Below are positions 32,564 through 41,441 of a DNA stretch of 64,000 bases, one piece after another. Where the stretch lies: the NCBI RefSeq assembly GCF_000622145.1, contig NZ_JHWH01000020.1:1-64000 (forward strand). The letters are read 5' to 3'. A program made the translations under genes and the position numbers. A model generated the notes under the pieces. It worked only from the letters and a program-made list of their open reading frames with translations, did no database searches and was not told the DNA's origin. This stretch comes from Paracoccus yeei ATCC BAA-599 (GTDB taxonomy: Bacteria > Pseudomonadota > Alphaproteobacteria > Rhodobacterales > Rhodobacteraceae). Each line of letters opens with the position of its first letter. Within the stretch, counting starts at the first letter, position 1.

Positions 32564-33760
32564 ATGACTGACGCCACTCCGGCCAGAGGCGGGAAACGTC
32601 CCGCCAGGAGCCTGAAGGACATCCTGAACAGCGAAGCCTTTCGCACCCTGATCTATCAGGTCGCGCTGGCTGCCGCCGTCGTCCTTCTTGGCCTTTATCT
32701 TTATCAGAACGTGGTCACGAACCTGCAGCGCCAGAGCATTGCGACCGGCTTCGCCTTTCTCGACCAGGTCTCGCAGTTCGAGATCGGCGAGAAGCTGATC
32801 GCCTACAGCCCGCGAGACACCTATGGCCGCGCGCTGCTGGTCGGGTTGCTGAACACCCTGACCGTTTCCGCCGCCGGCATCGTCGTCGCCACCGTCATCG
32901 GCTTTTCGGTGGGGATCGCGCGGGTATCCAGCAACTGGCTGCTGCAACGCATCGCGCTGACCTATGTCGAGATCGTGCGCAACATCCCGGTGATCCTGCA
33001 GGTGATCTTCTGGTCCGCGGTGATCCGCAACCTGCCCGCGCCGCGCCAGGCGGTCGAGCTGTTCGGCCTGGGCTTCGTCAGCAACCGCGGCCTGTCCTTC
33101 GCCGTCCCGGCCGCCGATCCGGCGCATGTCTGGATGGGGGCCGCGATGGTGCTGGGCATCGTGCTGACCGTGATCGGCACCCGCATGGCCAAGCGCCACC
33201 GCGAGAACACCGGCAAGTATGTCGACATGCTGCTGCCGGGCATCGGCCTGATCCTGGGCCTGCCGCTTCTGGTCTGGCTGGCCTTCGGCGCCCCCCATGT
33301 CATCAGCTTCCCCGAGCGCAAGGGCTTCAGCTTTGCCGGCGGCGCGTCGATCAGCCCCGAATTCGTCGGCCTGATGCTGGGGATTTCGCTGTATTCCTCG
33401 GGCCTCATCGCGGAAATCGTCCGCGCCGGCATCCAGGCCACGCCCAAGGGCCAGGTCGAGGCCGCGCGCTCGATCTCGCTGCGGCCGCGCTTCATCCTGC
33501 GCTATGTGGTGCTGCCGCAGGCGCTGCGGGTGATCGTGCCGCCGCTGACCAGCCAATATGTCAGCCTGATCAAGAACAGCTCGATCGCGGTCGTCGTCGG
33601 CTATCCCGACCTGGTGAACATCGGGAACACCGTGATGAACCAGACCGGGCAGGCGGTCGAGGCCATCGCCGTGATGATGCTGGTCTATCTGATCATCAGC
33701 CTTGTCACCTCGACCCTGATGAACGTCTACAACCGCCTCGTGGCGATCAAGGAGCGGTAA
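32564..33760 (+). CDS. aapQ: General L-amino acid ABC transporter permease (AapQ-like)
   Basis: A 398-residue permease with an N-terminal helix, a long periplasmic insert and the permease core with EAA loop (ATPKGQVEAARSISLRPRFILRYVVLPQALRVIVPPLTSQY). This architecture is specific to AapQ/BztB. It follows aapJ, and a 5' fragment of aapM follows 3 nt later. Because aapM is broken and aapP is absent, this permease cannot work unless the other subunits come from elsewhere. Confidence 0.92.
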   Translation: MTDATPARGGKRPARSLKDILNSEAFRTLIYQVALAAAVVLLGLYLYQNVVTNLQRQSIATGFAFLDQVSQFEIGEKLIAYSPRDTYGRALLVGLLNTLTVSAAGIVVATVIGFSVGIARVSSNWLLQRIALTYVEIVRNIPVILQVIFWSAVIRNLPAPRQAVELFGLGFVSNRGLSFAVPAADPAHVWMGAAMVLGIVLTVIGTRMAKRHRENTGKYVDMLLPGIGLILGLPLLVWLAFGAPHVISFPERKGFSFAGGASISPEFVGLMLGISLYSSGLIAEIVRAGIQATPKGQVEAARSISLRPRFILRYVVLPQALRVIVPPLTSQYVSLIKNSSIAVVVGYPDLVNIGNTVMNQTGQAVEAIAVMMLVYLIISLVTSTLMNVYNRLVAIKER

Positions 33761-33763
33761 GCC

Positions 33764-33897
33764 ATGGCTGCGCTTTCCCCAACCCCTGCCGCCGTGCCCA
33801 AGGCCTATGACCCCTCGGCGCGGATGGCGACCGGCGACTGGCTGAAACGGAACCTGTTCGGTTCGGTCCGCCAAAGCCTGCTGACGGTCGTGACCGC
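33764..33897 (+). pseudogene. aapM: 5' fragment of aapM (amino-acid ABC permease)
   Basis: About 44 codons read PSARMATGDWLKRNLFGSVR, the usual N-terminus of AapM just before its first membrane segment. Homology ends near 33895 and the same frame runs into unrelated sequence that belongs, in another frame, to a tautomerase gene. More than 85 percent of aapM and all of aapP are missing, consistent with a deletion whose right end lies inside the tautomerase gene. Confidence 0.7.
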
Positions 33898-34496
33898 CGC
33901 CCCGCGAAACCGTCGGCTCGGTCACCGGCAAGCTGATGCCCACCGGAAATCCCCGCGACGGGATCGACGGCGTCGCCGTCACCTGCCTGGATGTCGCCAT
34001 GCCCGTGGTCATCGCCCGGGCCGAGGCTTTCGGCCTGACCGGCACCGAGACCCCCGAGGAGCTGGATGCCGACACCGGCTTCATCGCCCGGCGCGAGGCG
34101 ATCCGCATCAAGGCCGGGGCGCTGATGGGCATGGGCGATGTTTCCGGCTCGGTGACGCCGAAATTCGCCATCATGGCACCGGCGCGCCACGGCGGCGCGG
34201 CCAGCGCGCGCTATTTCATGCCGCAGACCTGCCATCCCAGCATGGCGGTGACCGGGGCGCAATGCCTGGCCGCCGGACTGCTGGTGCCGGGCAGCGTGAC
34301 CGAAGACCTTGCGCAGGTCGGCCCGAGCCCGGCCCTGCTGGTGCTGGAGCATCCCTCGGGCAGCATCGGCGTCGTGGTGGAATACGAGGCTGCCGGTCCG
34401 GACAGGCCGCCGGCGCTGCACTCGGCCGGGATCATGCGCACCGCGCGGCTGCTGGCGCGGGGCGAGGTGATGATCCCCGCCTCGGTCTGGTCCTGA
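33898..34496 (+). pseudogene. 3' fragment of a PrpF/4-oxalomesaconate tautomerase-type gene
   Basis: About 198 codons of the C-terminal half of a PrpF/LigU/GalD-like isomerase. Recognisable segments are MPTGNPRDGIDGVAVTCLD, MPVVIARAEAFGLTGTE, KAGALMGMGDVSGSVTPK and FMPQTCHPSMAVTGAQ. The first half, with one lobe of the diaminopimelate-epimerase-like fold, is absent, so the gene is non-functional. It begins at the junction with the aapM fragment. The AbrB-type gene 10 nt downstream probably belonged to the same former operon. Confidence 0.72.
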
Positions 34497-34506
34497 GCGC
34501 GGAAGA

Positions 34507-35556
34507 ATGGCGCTCGCCGTGCTGCGCGATCTGACCTGGCGCCATCCGGCCACCCTGGGACTGGCGCTGGCGGGGGGATGGGTCTTCCATCTGCTGCACC
34601 TGCCGCTGGCCTGGATGCTGGGGGCGATGTGCGCAACCATGGTCGCCGCGCTGCTGGAACTGCCGCTGGTGGCGCGGACCCGTCCGATGCGCCCGCCCTT
34701 TGCCGCGATCCTCGGCGTGACGCTGGGCGCGACCTTCCAGCCGTCGGTCTTTGCCCAGGGCGGGACCCTGGCGGTCCTGCTGGTCGCGATCACGGTCTCG
34801 ACCGTGCTCTGCGGCTTTGCGGGCTATCAGTACCTGCGCCGCGTCGCCGGGTTCGATCCGGTCACAGCCTATTTCGCGGCGATGCCCGCGGGGTTGCAGG
34901 AAATGGCGCTGCAGGGCGGGCAGGCGGGCGGAGACGAGCGCCGCATCGCCCTGATCCATGCCTGCCGGGTGTCGCTGCTGGTCCTGATCGTGCCCTTGGT
35001 CTATGGGCTGATCTATCACGTCGATTCCCAGAAAACGCCGCTGATGACCCGAACCGCCGGGGACATCGCGGGCGCGGACTGGCTGTGGCTCGGCGCATTG
35101 GCGGCCGTCGGCTGGGGCGCGGCGCGCAGGCTGGCGATGCCCAACGCGCCGATGATCGGCCCGCTGCTGCTGAGCGCCGGCGTTCATCTGCTTGGCTGGA
35201 CCCAGGCCAGCCCGCCCCATGTCCTGATCGTGGTGGCCCAGGTGGTCATCGGTTCGGCGCTGGGGTCGAACTTCGTCGACACCCGCTGGAGCGTGCTGTG
35301 GCAGTCCCTGCGCCACGGGCTGGTGCTGGTGCCGATCCTGTGCGGGGTGTGCCTGTCGGTCGCGGGTGTCGCGGCGCCGCTGGTCGGCCAGAGCTTCGGC
35401 GTGGTTTTCCTGACGCTGGCGCCCGGCGGCACGACCGAGATGTCGCTGATCGCCCTGGCGTTGCACGCCGATGTCGCCCTGGTCGTCTCCAGCCAACTGG
35501 TCCGGATTCTGCTGGTGAACCTGGGCGCGACGGGCGTGTTCCGCCTTCGGCGATGA
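34507..35556 (+). CDS. AbrB-type duplicated membrane protein (PF05145-like)
   Basis: A 349-residue integral membrane protein with about ten segments and two internal repeats; LHLPLAWMLGAMCATM and NAPMIGPLLLSAGVHLLGW are the repeated P-x-x-x-G-x-L/M-G signature. These proteins are often mislabelled AbrB regulators or ammonia monooxygenase; they are probably carboxylate transporters. It directly follows the tautomerase remnant, which fits a lost dicarboxylate or aromatic-acid pathway. Its own expression after the deletion now depends on the aap promoter. Confidence 0.78.
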   Translation: MALAVLRDLTWRHPATLGLALAGGWVFHLLHLPLAWMLGAMCATMVAALLELPLVARTRPMRPPFAAILGVTLGATFQPSVFAQGGTLAVLLVAITVSTVLCGFAGYQYLRRVAGFDPVTAYFAAMPAGLQEMALQGGQAGGDERRIALIHACRVSLLVLIVPLVYGLIYHVDSQKTPLMTRTAGDIAGADWLWLGALAAVGWGAARRLAMPNAPMIGPLLLSAGVHLLGWTQASPPHVLIVVAQVVIGSALGSNFVDTRWSVLWQSLRHGLVLVPILCGVCLSVAGVAAPLVGQSFGVVFLTLAPGGTTEMSLIALALHADVALVVSSQLVRILLVNLGATGVFRLRR

Positions 35557-35828
35557 TAGCCCGCAAGCCGACTGGCGATCGATGCCGGGACAGGCTTTCC
35601 GTGTGGGCGTGCCCGGTCCAGCCTCATCGCTTCATTGTCGTGTCGTAGTCTGCCTCAGGGCGTACTGCGGGGGTGCCGGGCGCTTTCGCGATATCGACGA
35701 CTGCACCGCCGATGAAGTCGCAGCGCAGGATATCGTCCGGATTGCTTTCGCGGGCCGAGGCCAGGTCACATTCTCCATCGCGGGGCCGGCGTCTGCCTCA
35801 ATCGGGTGGCGATGGCATGGACGGGGCG

Positions 35829-36236
35829 TCAGTCCGCTGGCGGAACGGGGCAGCCGAGGTCCCCTTCCTCGCAGTTCAGATAGCCCTCGAAGGCCTTGAC
35901 CCGGGCCTGCGTCAGATCATCCCTGCATTGCGCGACGAGCATCGGCATCACGCTTCCGCCAGCCGCGCCCGCGGTCTGAAAGTCGCATTCGGCATCGCGG
36001 AACCTGATCCAATCGCGCTGCGCCTGAATCAGACGCTTTCGGGTATCCGCATCGTCCTTCAGGCGGGTCTCGATCTGCTTGTAGAGATCGTTGAGCGTCT
36101 TGTCGGATTTCTCGAAGGACTCCCCGGCGCACTGGTTCAACGTCGCCTGATCCGCGGCATCGGCACATGTGTCCTTGGCAGACGCGAAGGCCGGCATGGC
36201 CAAAGCCAGCGCAACCGTGAGCATGGTGATTTTCAT
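35829..36236 (-). CDS. LprI/DUF1311-like secreted protein
   Basis: A 135-residue protein with a Sec signal peptide (MKITMLTVALALAMPAFASA) and a mature domain of the LprI/YecT lysozyme-inhibitor-like family: CADAADQATLNQCAGESFEKSDKTLNDLYK and QRDWIRFRDAECDF. Several cysteines could form disulfides in the periplasm. The biochemical role is uncertain. It stands alone between the AbrB-type gene and a LysR gene. Confidence 0.82.
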   Translation of the reverse strand: MKITMLTVALALAMPAFASAKDTCADAADQATLNQCAGESFEKSDKTLNDLYKQIETRLKDDADTRKRLIQAQRDWIRFRDAECDFQTAGAAGGSVMPMLVAQCRDDLTQARVKAFEGYLNCEEGDLGCPVPPAD

Positions 36237-36614
36237 CGATCGTCCTCCGTCGGAATGCGGTTCGGGCGGGCTGTTCTTCGCGCCGACCGTGGCTGAAAAT
36301 GCACAACGCGCTTATGGCCCCAGGCGTTCGGTCCAAACAACCGCGCGACCCCGTCACGCGAACGCGATTGCAGATGGCGGTCCCCGCTTGCGTCGGTTGC
36401 CGAGGCTGGATTTCATGCTCTGGCGATGACGTTTCGTCCGAGCATTGCGCGGCGCCTTGGCACCACCCGCAGAGAGGATCGAAAAGAGAGGCCCGGCTGG
36501 TCGCTGCCTGCCGGGGGGTTCCACGCGCTTTATCCGACCGCCCGCTTTCGCCCGCCCAAGGTCGCCGCCTTCGTCGCGATGCCGGCCCAGAACGCCAGGG
36601 GTCAGGACAGCGCA
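36237..36614. other. Intergenic region without a recognisable gene
   Basis: About 380 nt between the LprI-like gene start and the convergent-side end of a LysR gene. Open frames exist on both strands, but none has a ribosome site or recognisable motif. It should include the promoter of the LprI-like gene near 36237-36300. Confidence 0.5.
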
Positions 36615-37532
36615 TCATGAGGGATGGGACGGGGCGGGCGCACCGCCCATCGCCTCGATGCAGAATTGCACGAACGCGGTTGCGGTGGCGGTCGGGGGCA
36701 GGGCCGCCGCGCGGGCCAGGGCGATGCGGCTGGGGGGCAGGCGCCCGGTCAGGGCCAGCCGCACGACGCGGCCGCCGTCATAGGCAAGGTCGTGCGGCAG
36801 GTCGGTCGCCAGCAGGCCGACGCCCAGGCCATTGGCGACCATGGCGCGCAGCATCTCGATCGAGCCGGTCTCGGCGGCGATGCGCGGCGTCACCCCGGCG
36901 ATCTGGAACAGCGACAGGAAATAGCCCCGGCTGTGGGGCAGGTCGATCAGCACCACCGGATCGGCGGCCAGATCCGCCACAGAGACGGTCCCGGCGCCGG
37001 CCAGCGGGTGCCCGGGCGGCACCAGGGCATGGGGCGGCACGGCCTGCAGCTGCGTCAGCGCCAGATCCGCCGAAAGCCCCGTGTCATAGACCAGGGCCAG
37101 GTCGATGCGGCCCCGGCGCAGGCCCTGTTCCAGATCCGCCAGGTCGCCCTCGGCCAGCGTGATCCGCGCGCCGGGATGCCTGTCGGTGAAGCCGCGCATC
37201 AGGCGCGGCGCATGGCGCGGCCCCAGCGTGGAATAGACCCCCAGCGTCAACGCGCCCTCTGGCCCCGCGGCGGGCGACAGGGTCGCGCGGGCCTGCGCGA
37301 GAAGCCCTTCAAGCGCCGCCATCTTCTGCCGCCCGAACGGGGTCGGCTGCATCCCCTGTCCCGGCAGTCGCAGGAACATCGGCTGGCCGAAATGCGCCTC
37401 GATCAGCGCCACCGCATGCGAGACCGAGGGCTGCGAGACATTCACCGCGCGCGCGGCGGCGGCGGTCGATCCGGTTTCCGCGACCGCCAGCAGGTAGGCA
37501 ATCTGGCGAAGCCCGAAGGGTATAGGTTCCAT
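36615..37532 (-). CDS. LysR-family transcriptional regulator
   Basis: A 305-residue LTTR with HTH at AAARAVNVSQPSVSHAVALIEAHFGQPMF and a CbnR/CynR-type effector domain (LTLGVYSTLGPRHAPRLMRGF, FQIAGVTPRIAAETGSIEMLRAMVANGLGVGLL). It is divergent from the CoA-transferase/acyl-CoA dehydrogenase pair with an 81-nt gap, so it almost certainly controls them. The effector is probably an acid metabolised through a CoA thioester. Confidence 0.9.
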   Translation of the reverse strand: MEPIPFGLRQIAYLLAVAETGSTAAAARAVNVSQPSVSHAVALIEAHFGQPMFLRLPGQGMQPTPFGRQKMAALEGLLAQARATLSPAAGPEGALTLGVYSTLGPRHAPRLMRGFTDRHPGARITLAEGDLADLEQGLRRGRIDLALVYDTGLSADLALTQLQAVPPHALVPPGHPLAGAGTVSVADLAADPVVLIDLPHSRGYFLSLFQIAGVTPRIAAETGSIEMLRAMVANGLGVGLLATDLPHDLAYDGGRVVRLALTGRLPPSRIALARAAALPPTATATAFVQFCIEAMGGAPAPSHPS

Positions 37533-37613
37533 TGATCGAATCTATGCAAAGCAATTATTTCTTTCTATATCACGGCTTGTGCCATCCTGTCCTCGCCATT
37601 GAACGAGGACATC

Positions 37614-38762
37614 ATGACCGACGACCGAAAACCGCTGACCGGCATCCGGGTCCTGGACTTCACGCGGGTTCTGGCCGGCCCCTACGCCACGGCGCTGATG
37701 GCGGACCTCGGCGCCGATGTCATCAAGGTCGAGGCGCCGGGCGGTGACGAATACCGCCATATCGGTCCCTTTCGCGATGGGGAAAGCGCGCTGTTCCAGA
37801 CCGCCAACCGGGGCAAGCGCTCCATCGTGCTGGACCTGCGGTCGCCGGGCGATCTGACTGTCGCGCGCGATCTGGCGCTGCGCGCCGACGTGGTGGTGGA
37901 AAACTTCCGCCCGGGCGTGATGGCGCGGCTGGGGCTGGACGCGGCCACGCTGCAGGCCCTGAACCCGCGGCTTGTCTATGCCTCGGTGTCGGGCTTCGGG
38001 CAAAGCGGGCCCAACGCGGCACGCCCCGCCTATGACATCATCGTGCAGGCCCTGTCCGGGCTGATGGCCCTGACCGGAGAGCCGGACGCCGCCCCGACCA
38101 TGGTGGGCGAGGCGATGGCCGATGTGGCGGGGGGGCTGTTTGCCGCCTGGGGGATCATGGTGGCGCTGTTCGACCGCAGCCGAACGGGGCAGGGCCGGGT
38201 CGTCGATCTGGCGCTGTTCGACGCGCTGTTGTCGATGATGCCCTCGGCAGGGGCGCGGGTTCTGGTCTGCGGCGCGGACCCCGTGCGCACGGGCAACCGC
38301 CACGCCCTGTCCGCGCCCTTCGGCGTCTATCCTGCGGGGCAGGGGCATTTCGCGGTCGCGGTGCTGAACGACAAGCTGTTTTCGGCCTTTTGCGCGGTGA
38401 TCGGCCAGCCTGGGCTGCGGGACGATCCGCGCATGGCCAGCGACGAAAGCCGCCGCGCGCATGAACCCGTCTTGGCCGAAGCGATTGCCGCCTGGGCCGG
38501 CGGGCTGACGGCGGCGCAGGCGGTGGCCGCGCTGTCGGCGGCTGGGGTGCCCGCGTCGGAACTGGCATCGGCGCGCGACGCCTGGCTGTCGGATCAGGCC
38601 CGGGCGCGGGGGCTTGTGTCCGCCGTCACGCATCCGGTGCTGGGCTCTGTCGGCCTGCCGGAACAGCCGGTGCATTTCTCGGGCAGCCCGCGCGGGATGC
38701 GCCGGGCGGCGCCGGGGCTGGATGAACATGGCGCCGAGATCCGCGCCGAACTGGGAAAGTGA
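37614..38762 (+). CDS. CaiB/BaiF family CoA-transferase
   Basis: A 382-residue class III CoA-transferase. The N-terminus GIRVLDFTRVLAGPYATALMADLGADVIKVE and the catalytic Asp in the VSGFGQSGP...PAYDIIVQA region fit the family. It moves CoA between carboxylic acids. The ATG at 37614 is preceded by GAGGA and was preferred to a TTG at 37599. The next gene is an acyl-CoA dehydrogenase, giving an activation-then-oxidation pair for an organic acid whose identity is unknown. Confidence 0.9.
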   Translation: MTDDRKPLTGIRVLDFTRVLAGPYATALMADLGADVIKVEAPGGDEYRHIGPFRDGESALFQTANRGKRSIVLDLRSPGDLTVARDLALRADVVVENFRPGVMARLGLDAATLQALNPRLVYASVSGFGQSGPNAARPAYDIIVQALSGLMALTGEPDAAPTMVGEAMADVAGGLFAAWGIMVALFDRSRTGQGRVVDLALFDALLSMMPSAGARVLVCGADPVRTGNRHALSAPFGVYPAGQGHFAVAVLNDKLFSAFCAVIGQPGLRDDPRMASDESRRAHEPVLAEAIAAWAGGLTAAQAVAALSAAGVPASELASARDAWLSDQARARGLVSAVTHPVLGSVGLPEQPVHFSGSPRGMRRAAPGLDEHGAEIRAELGK

Positions 38763-38764
38763 CC

Positions 38765-39898
38765 ATGACCGATTGGAACGAGGACGAAGCCGCGCTTCTG
38801 GAACAGATCGGGCGATTTGCCCAAAACGTCCTGGCCCCGCGCGCCGCCGAACTGGACGAGACGGCGACCTTTGCCATCTGCCACCTGCCCGCCATGGCGG
38901 ACCTGGGCCTGATGGGCCTGAACCTGCCCCAGGACGACGGCGGCCTGGGCCTGTCCGGCCCGGCGCTCTATCGCGCCGTGGAACTGATCGCGGGGGCCTG
39001 CGGATCGACCGCCTCGCTGCTGACGGCGCATTACCTGGCGACGGATTCGCTGCACCTGGGGGCGGATGCGGCGCTGCGGGCGCGTTTTCTGCCGCGCGCG
39101 GCGGCGGGCAGCCTGGGCGCCTTTGCCCTGACCGAACCGCAGGCGGGGTCGAACCCGGCCGACATGCGCACGCTCGCGCGGCGCGACGGCGCGGGCTATC
39201 GGCTGCGCGGGGCAAAATGCTTCATCTCGAACGCGGGTGCGGCGGATTTCATGGTGGTCTATGCCAAGACCGACCCGCAGGCCGGCGCGCGCGGCGTCTC
39301 GGCCTTCGTGCTAGAGCCCAGGGCGACCGAGGGCATCGGCATCGCGCCTGCCGAACGCACCATGGGCCTGCGCGGCGGCCATGTCTTTGGCGTCACCTTG
39401 GACGATTGCTTCGTCCCCGAGGAGAACCGCATCGGGGCCGAGGGCACGGGGTTTCGCACCGCGATGAAGGTCCTGGACAACGGCCGGATCGAGGTCGCGG
39501 CCCAGGCCACCGGCATCGCCGAGGCGGCGCTGAGCGCGGCCGTCGCCTATGCCAGGGAACGGCAGGTGGGCGGTCATCCGATTGCCGATTTCCAGGGCCT
39601 GCAATGGATGCTGGCCGACAGCGCCAACGACCTGGCGGCGGCCCGCGCCCTGGGCCTGTCGGCGGCGCGCCTGCGGGGCACCGGGGCGCGCTATTCCACC
39701 GAAAGCGCCCATGCCAAGCTGTTCGCATCCGAGGCCGCCTGGCGCATCGCCGACCGGGCGCTGCAGATCCACGGCGGCTATGGCTATTGCCGCGACTTTC
39801 CGCTGGAACGCTATCTGCGCGACCTGCGGATCTTTCGCATCTACGAAGGCAGTTCGGAAATCCAGCGCAGCATCATCGCGCGCGGGCTGCTGGCGTGA
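38765..39898 (+). CDS. Acyl-CoA dehydrogenase
   Basis: A 377-residue flavoprotein of the acyl-CoA dehydrogenase family. FAD and substrate signatures are GAFALTEPQAGSNPADM and GGYGYCRDFPLERYLRDLRIFRIYEGSSEIQ, with the glutamate of YEG as catalytic base. It overlaps or abuts the CoA-transferase stop; ATG 38765 is taken, with an alternative GTG at 38759. It should desaturate the acyl-CoA made by the CoA-transferase and hand electrons to ETF. Confidence 0.9.
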   Translation: MTDWNEDEAALLEQIGRFAQNVLAPRAAELDETATFAICHLPAMADLGLMGLNLPQDDGGLGLSGPALYRAVELIAGACGSTASLLTAHYLATDSLHLGADAALRARFLPRAAAGSLGAFALTEPQAGSNPADMRTLARRDGAGYRLRGAKCFISNAGAADFMVVYAKTDPQAGARGVSAFVLEPRATEGIGIAPAERTMGLRGGHVFGVTLDDCFVPEENRIGAEGTGFRTAMKVLDNGRIEVAAQATGIAEAALSAAVAYARERQVGGHPIADFQGLQWMLADSANDLAAARALGLSAARLRGTGARYSTESAHAKLFASEAAWRIADRALQIHGGYGYCRDFPLERYLRDLRIFRIYEGSSEIQRSIIARGLLA

Positions 39899-39934
39899 CG
39901 GTGCCCGGCGCGGCACCGGCATCACGCGGCCCGG

Positions 39935-40798
39935 TCACGGGATGGCCTTGAACAGCGCGCCGACCTGCCGCAGATGCGCCTTGCCCAGCGGCGCGTTCAC
40001 CGCGCTGCACAAGAACAGCCGCTCGGCCAGCCTGCGGTTCGCCAGCTTCGCGAACCGGAACCGCCCCGAGGCCACCCCTGCAGCGGCATCCAGCGACGTC
40101 AGGAAGCTGATCCCGATGCCGGCCGCCACATAATCGGTCAGCAGCGCGATCGCGTTGGTGCGCAGCACGATCCGGGGTTCGGCATGGACGCGATAGATCT
40201 CGGCATCCAGGCGCGGCCAGACCGACAGGCTGGTATCGGGCAGGCACAGCGGATGGTGGACGCAATCCTCCAGCCGGAAGGGCGCGGTGCCGCGCGGGGC
40301 CAGCGCCGGGGCATAGACCACGCCCAGGTCATAGCTGCGTTCGTCGTGCACGCGCAGTTCCGGCAGGCGCGGCACGTTGAAGGCCAGCATGGCGTCGATC
40401 TGGTTGCCGCGCAGCTGTTCGACCAGCGCCTCGGTGCTGCCGACGCGGATCGTCAGGGCGCCGCCGCCCGCCAGACCATGCGCCAGAAACGGCGTCAGAC
40501 ATTCCATCACCCCCAGCCGAAGCCCCGGCGCGCCGCCGCGCGTCCGCATGGCGGCGCGCAGCGCGGTTTCGTCGTCCAGCCATTTCTGTGCCTGCGCCAG
40601 CAGCGCCTCGCCCGGTTCGGTCAGGCGCACGCCCTGCGGCACGCGGACGAACAGCGGCGTTCCGAAGCCCTGCTCCAGGATCTGCATCTGCCGGCTCAGG
40701 GCAGAGGCGGACAGGTTCAGCTTCTCGGCCGCGCGGCGGATGGATTTTTCGCGCGCGACCTCGATGAAGGTGAAAAACTCGCGCGAGAACGCCGACAC
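39935..40798 (-). CDS. LysR-family transcriptional regulator
   Basis: A 287-residue LTTR starting with GTG (GGAG 9 nt upstream). HTH is at RRAAEKLNLSASALSRQMQILEQGFGTPLF; the effector domain follows from about residue 95. It is divergent from the deaminase-NCS2 permease pair with a 116-nt gap, so it probably controls purine or pyrimidine salvage or use. It converges on the acyl-CoA dehydrogenase. Confidence 0.88.
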   Translation of the reverse strand: MSAFSREFFTFIEVAREKSIRRAAEKLNLSASALSRQMQILEQGFGTPLFVRVPQGVRLTEPGEALLAQAQKWLDDETALRAAMRTRGGAPGLRLGVMECLTPFLAHGLAGGGALTIRVGSTEALVEQLRGNQIDAMLAFNVPRLPELRVHDERSYDLGVVYAPALAPRGTAPFRLEDCVHHPLCLPDTSLSVWPRLDAEIYRVHAEPRIVLRTNAIALLTDYVAAGIGISFLTSLDAAAGVASGRFRFAKLANRRLAERLFLCSAVNAPLGKAHLRQVGALFKAIP

Positions 40799-40914
40799 GG
40801 TGCAGGCTCCGTGTGCAGTATTTTCGAACAGGATGCGCGATTCATTCTGTTTGGCGCAATCCCCGTTCGGGGCGATCCTGCGGGGACAACAAGAAACCGA
40901 CAGGAAGGCAACCC

Positions 40915-41415
40915 ATGACCACCGACACGCTGACCCGCACCGTATCCGAGACGGACCTGAAGAACCTGCGCGAGACGATGAGGATCGCCCAGGCCAGCCG
41001 CGAAAGCGGCAACCATCCCTTCGGCGCGCTGCTGGCGGGCCCCGACGGAGAGGTGCTGCTGCGATCCGGCAACACGCACAAGGACGACAAGGGCACCGGC
41101 CATGCCGAGATGAACGTCGCCCGCGCCGCCGCCAAGGCCTATGCGCCCGAGTTCCTGGCCGAATGCACCCTCGTCACCTCGGTCGAGCCCTGCTGCATGT
41201 GTTCGGGCGGCACCTATTGGGCGGGCATCGGCCGGGTGGTCTATGGCATGACGGAAAAGCGCCTGGCGGAACTGACCGGCGACAATCCCGAAAACCTGAC
41301 CATGGACATGCCATGCGAACGCATCTTCGACGCCGGCCAGCGCAAGGTCGCCGTCGTCGGCCCCGTCCCCGAGCTTGAGGACGAGATCGCCCGCGCCCAC
41401 GAGGGGTTCTGGTAA
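40915..41415 (+). CDS. Nucleobase/nucleoside deaminase (guanine deaminase-like)
   Basis: A 166-residue zinc deaminase of the cytidine/deoxycytidylate fold. Zinc ligands and proton shuttle are H63-A-E65 and P92-C93-C94-M-C96. The segment GNHPFGALLAGPDGEVL is typical of bacterial guanine deaminases and related enzymes. AGGAAGG precedes the ATG. It is followed 26 nt later by an NCS2 permease, so it likely deaminates an imported base; guanine, cytosine or a pterin/triazine analogue are all possible. Confidence 0.87.
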   Translation: MTTDTLTRTVSETDLKNLRETMRIAQASRESGNHPFGALLAGPDGEVLLRSGNTHKDDKGTGHAEMNVARAAAKAYAPEFLAECTLVTSVEPCCMCSGGTYWAGIGRVVYGMTEKRLAELTGDNPENLTMDMPCERIFDAGQRKVAVVGPVPELEDEIARAHEGFW

Positions 41416-41441
41416 GGCCGGGCCTGCCAGAGGACGATCCC

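Noticed and set aside
39900-39917. Hairpin GGTGCC/GGCACC between the acyl-CoA dehydrogenase and LysR genes as a terminator
   Set aside because: A six-pair stem without a T-tract is common by chance at this GC content.
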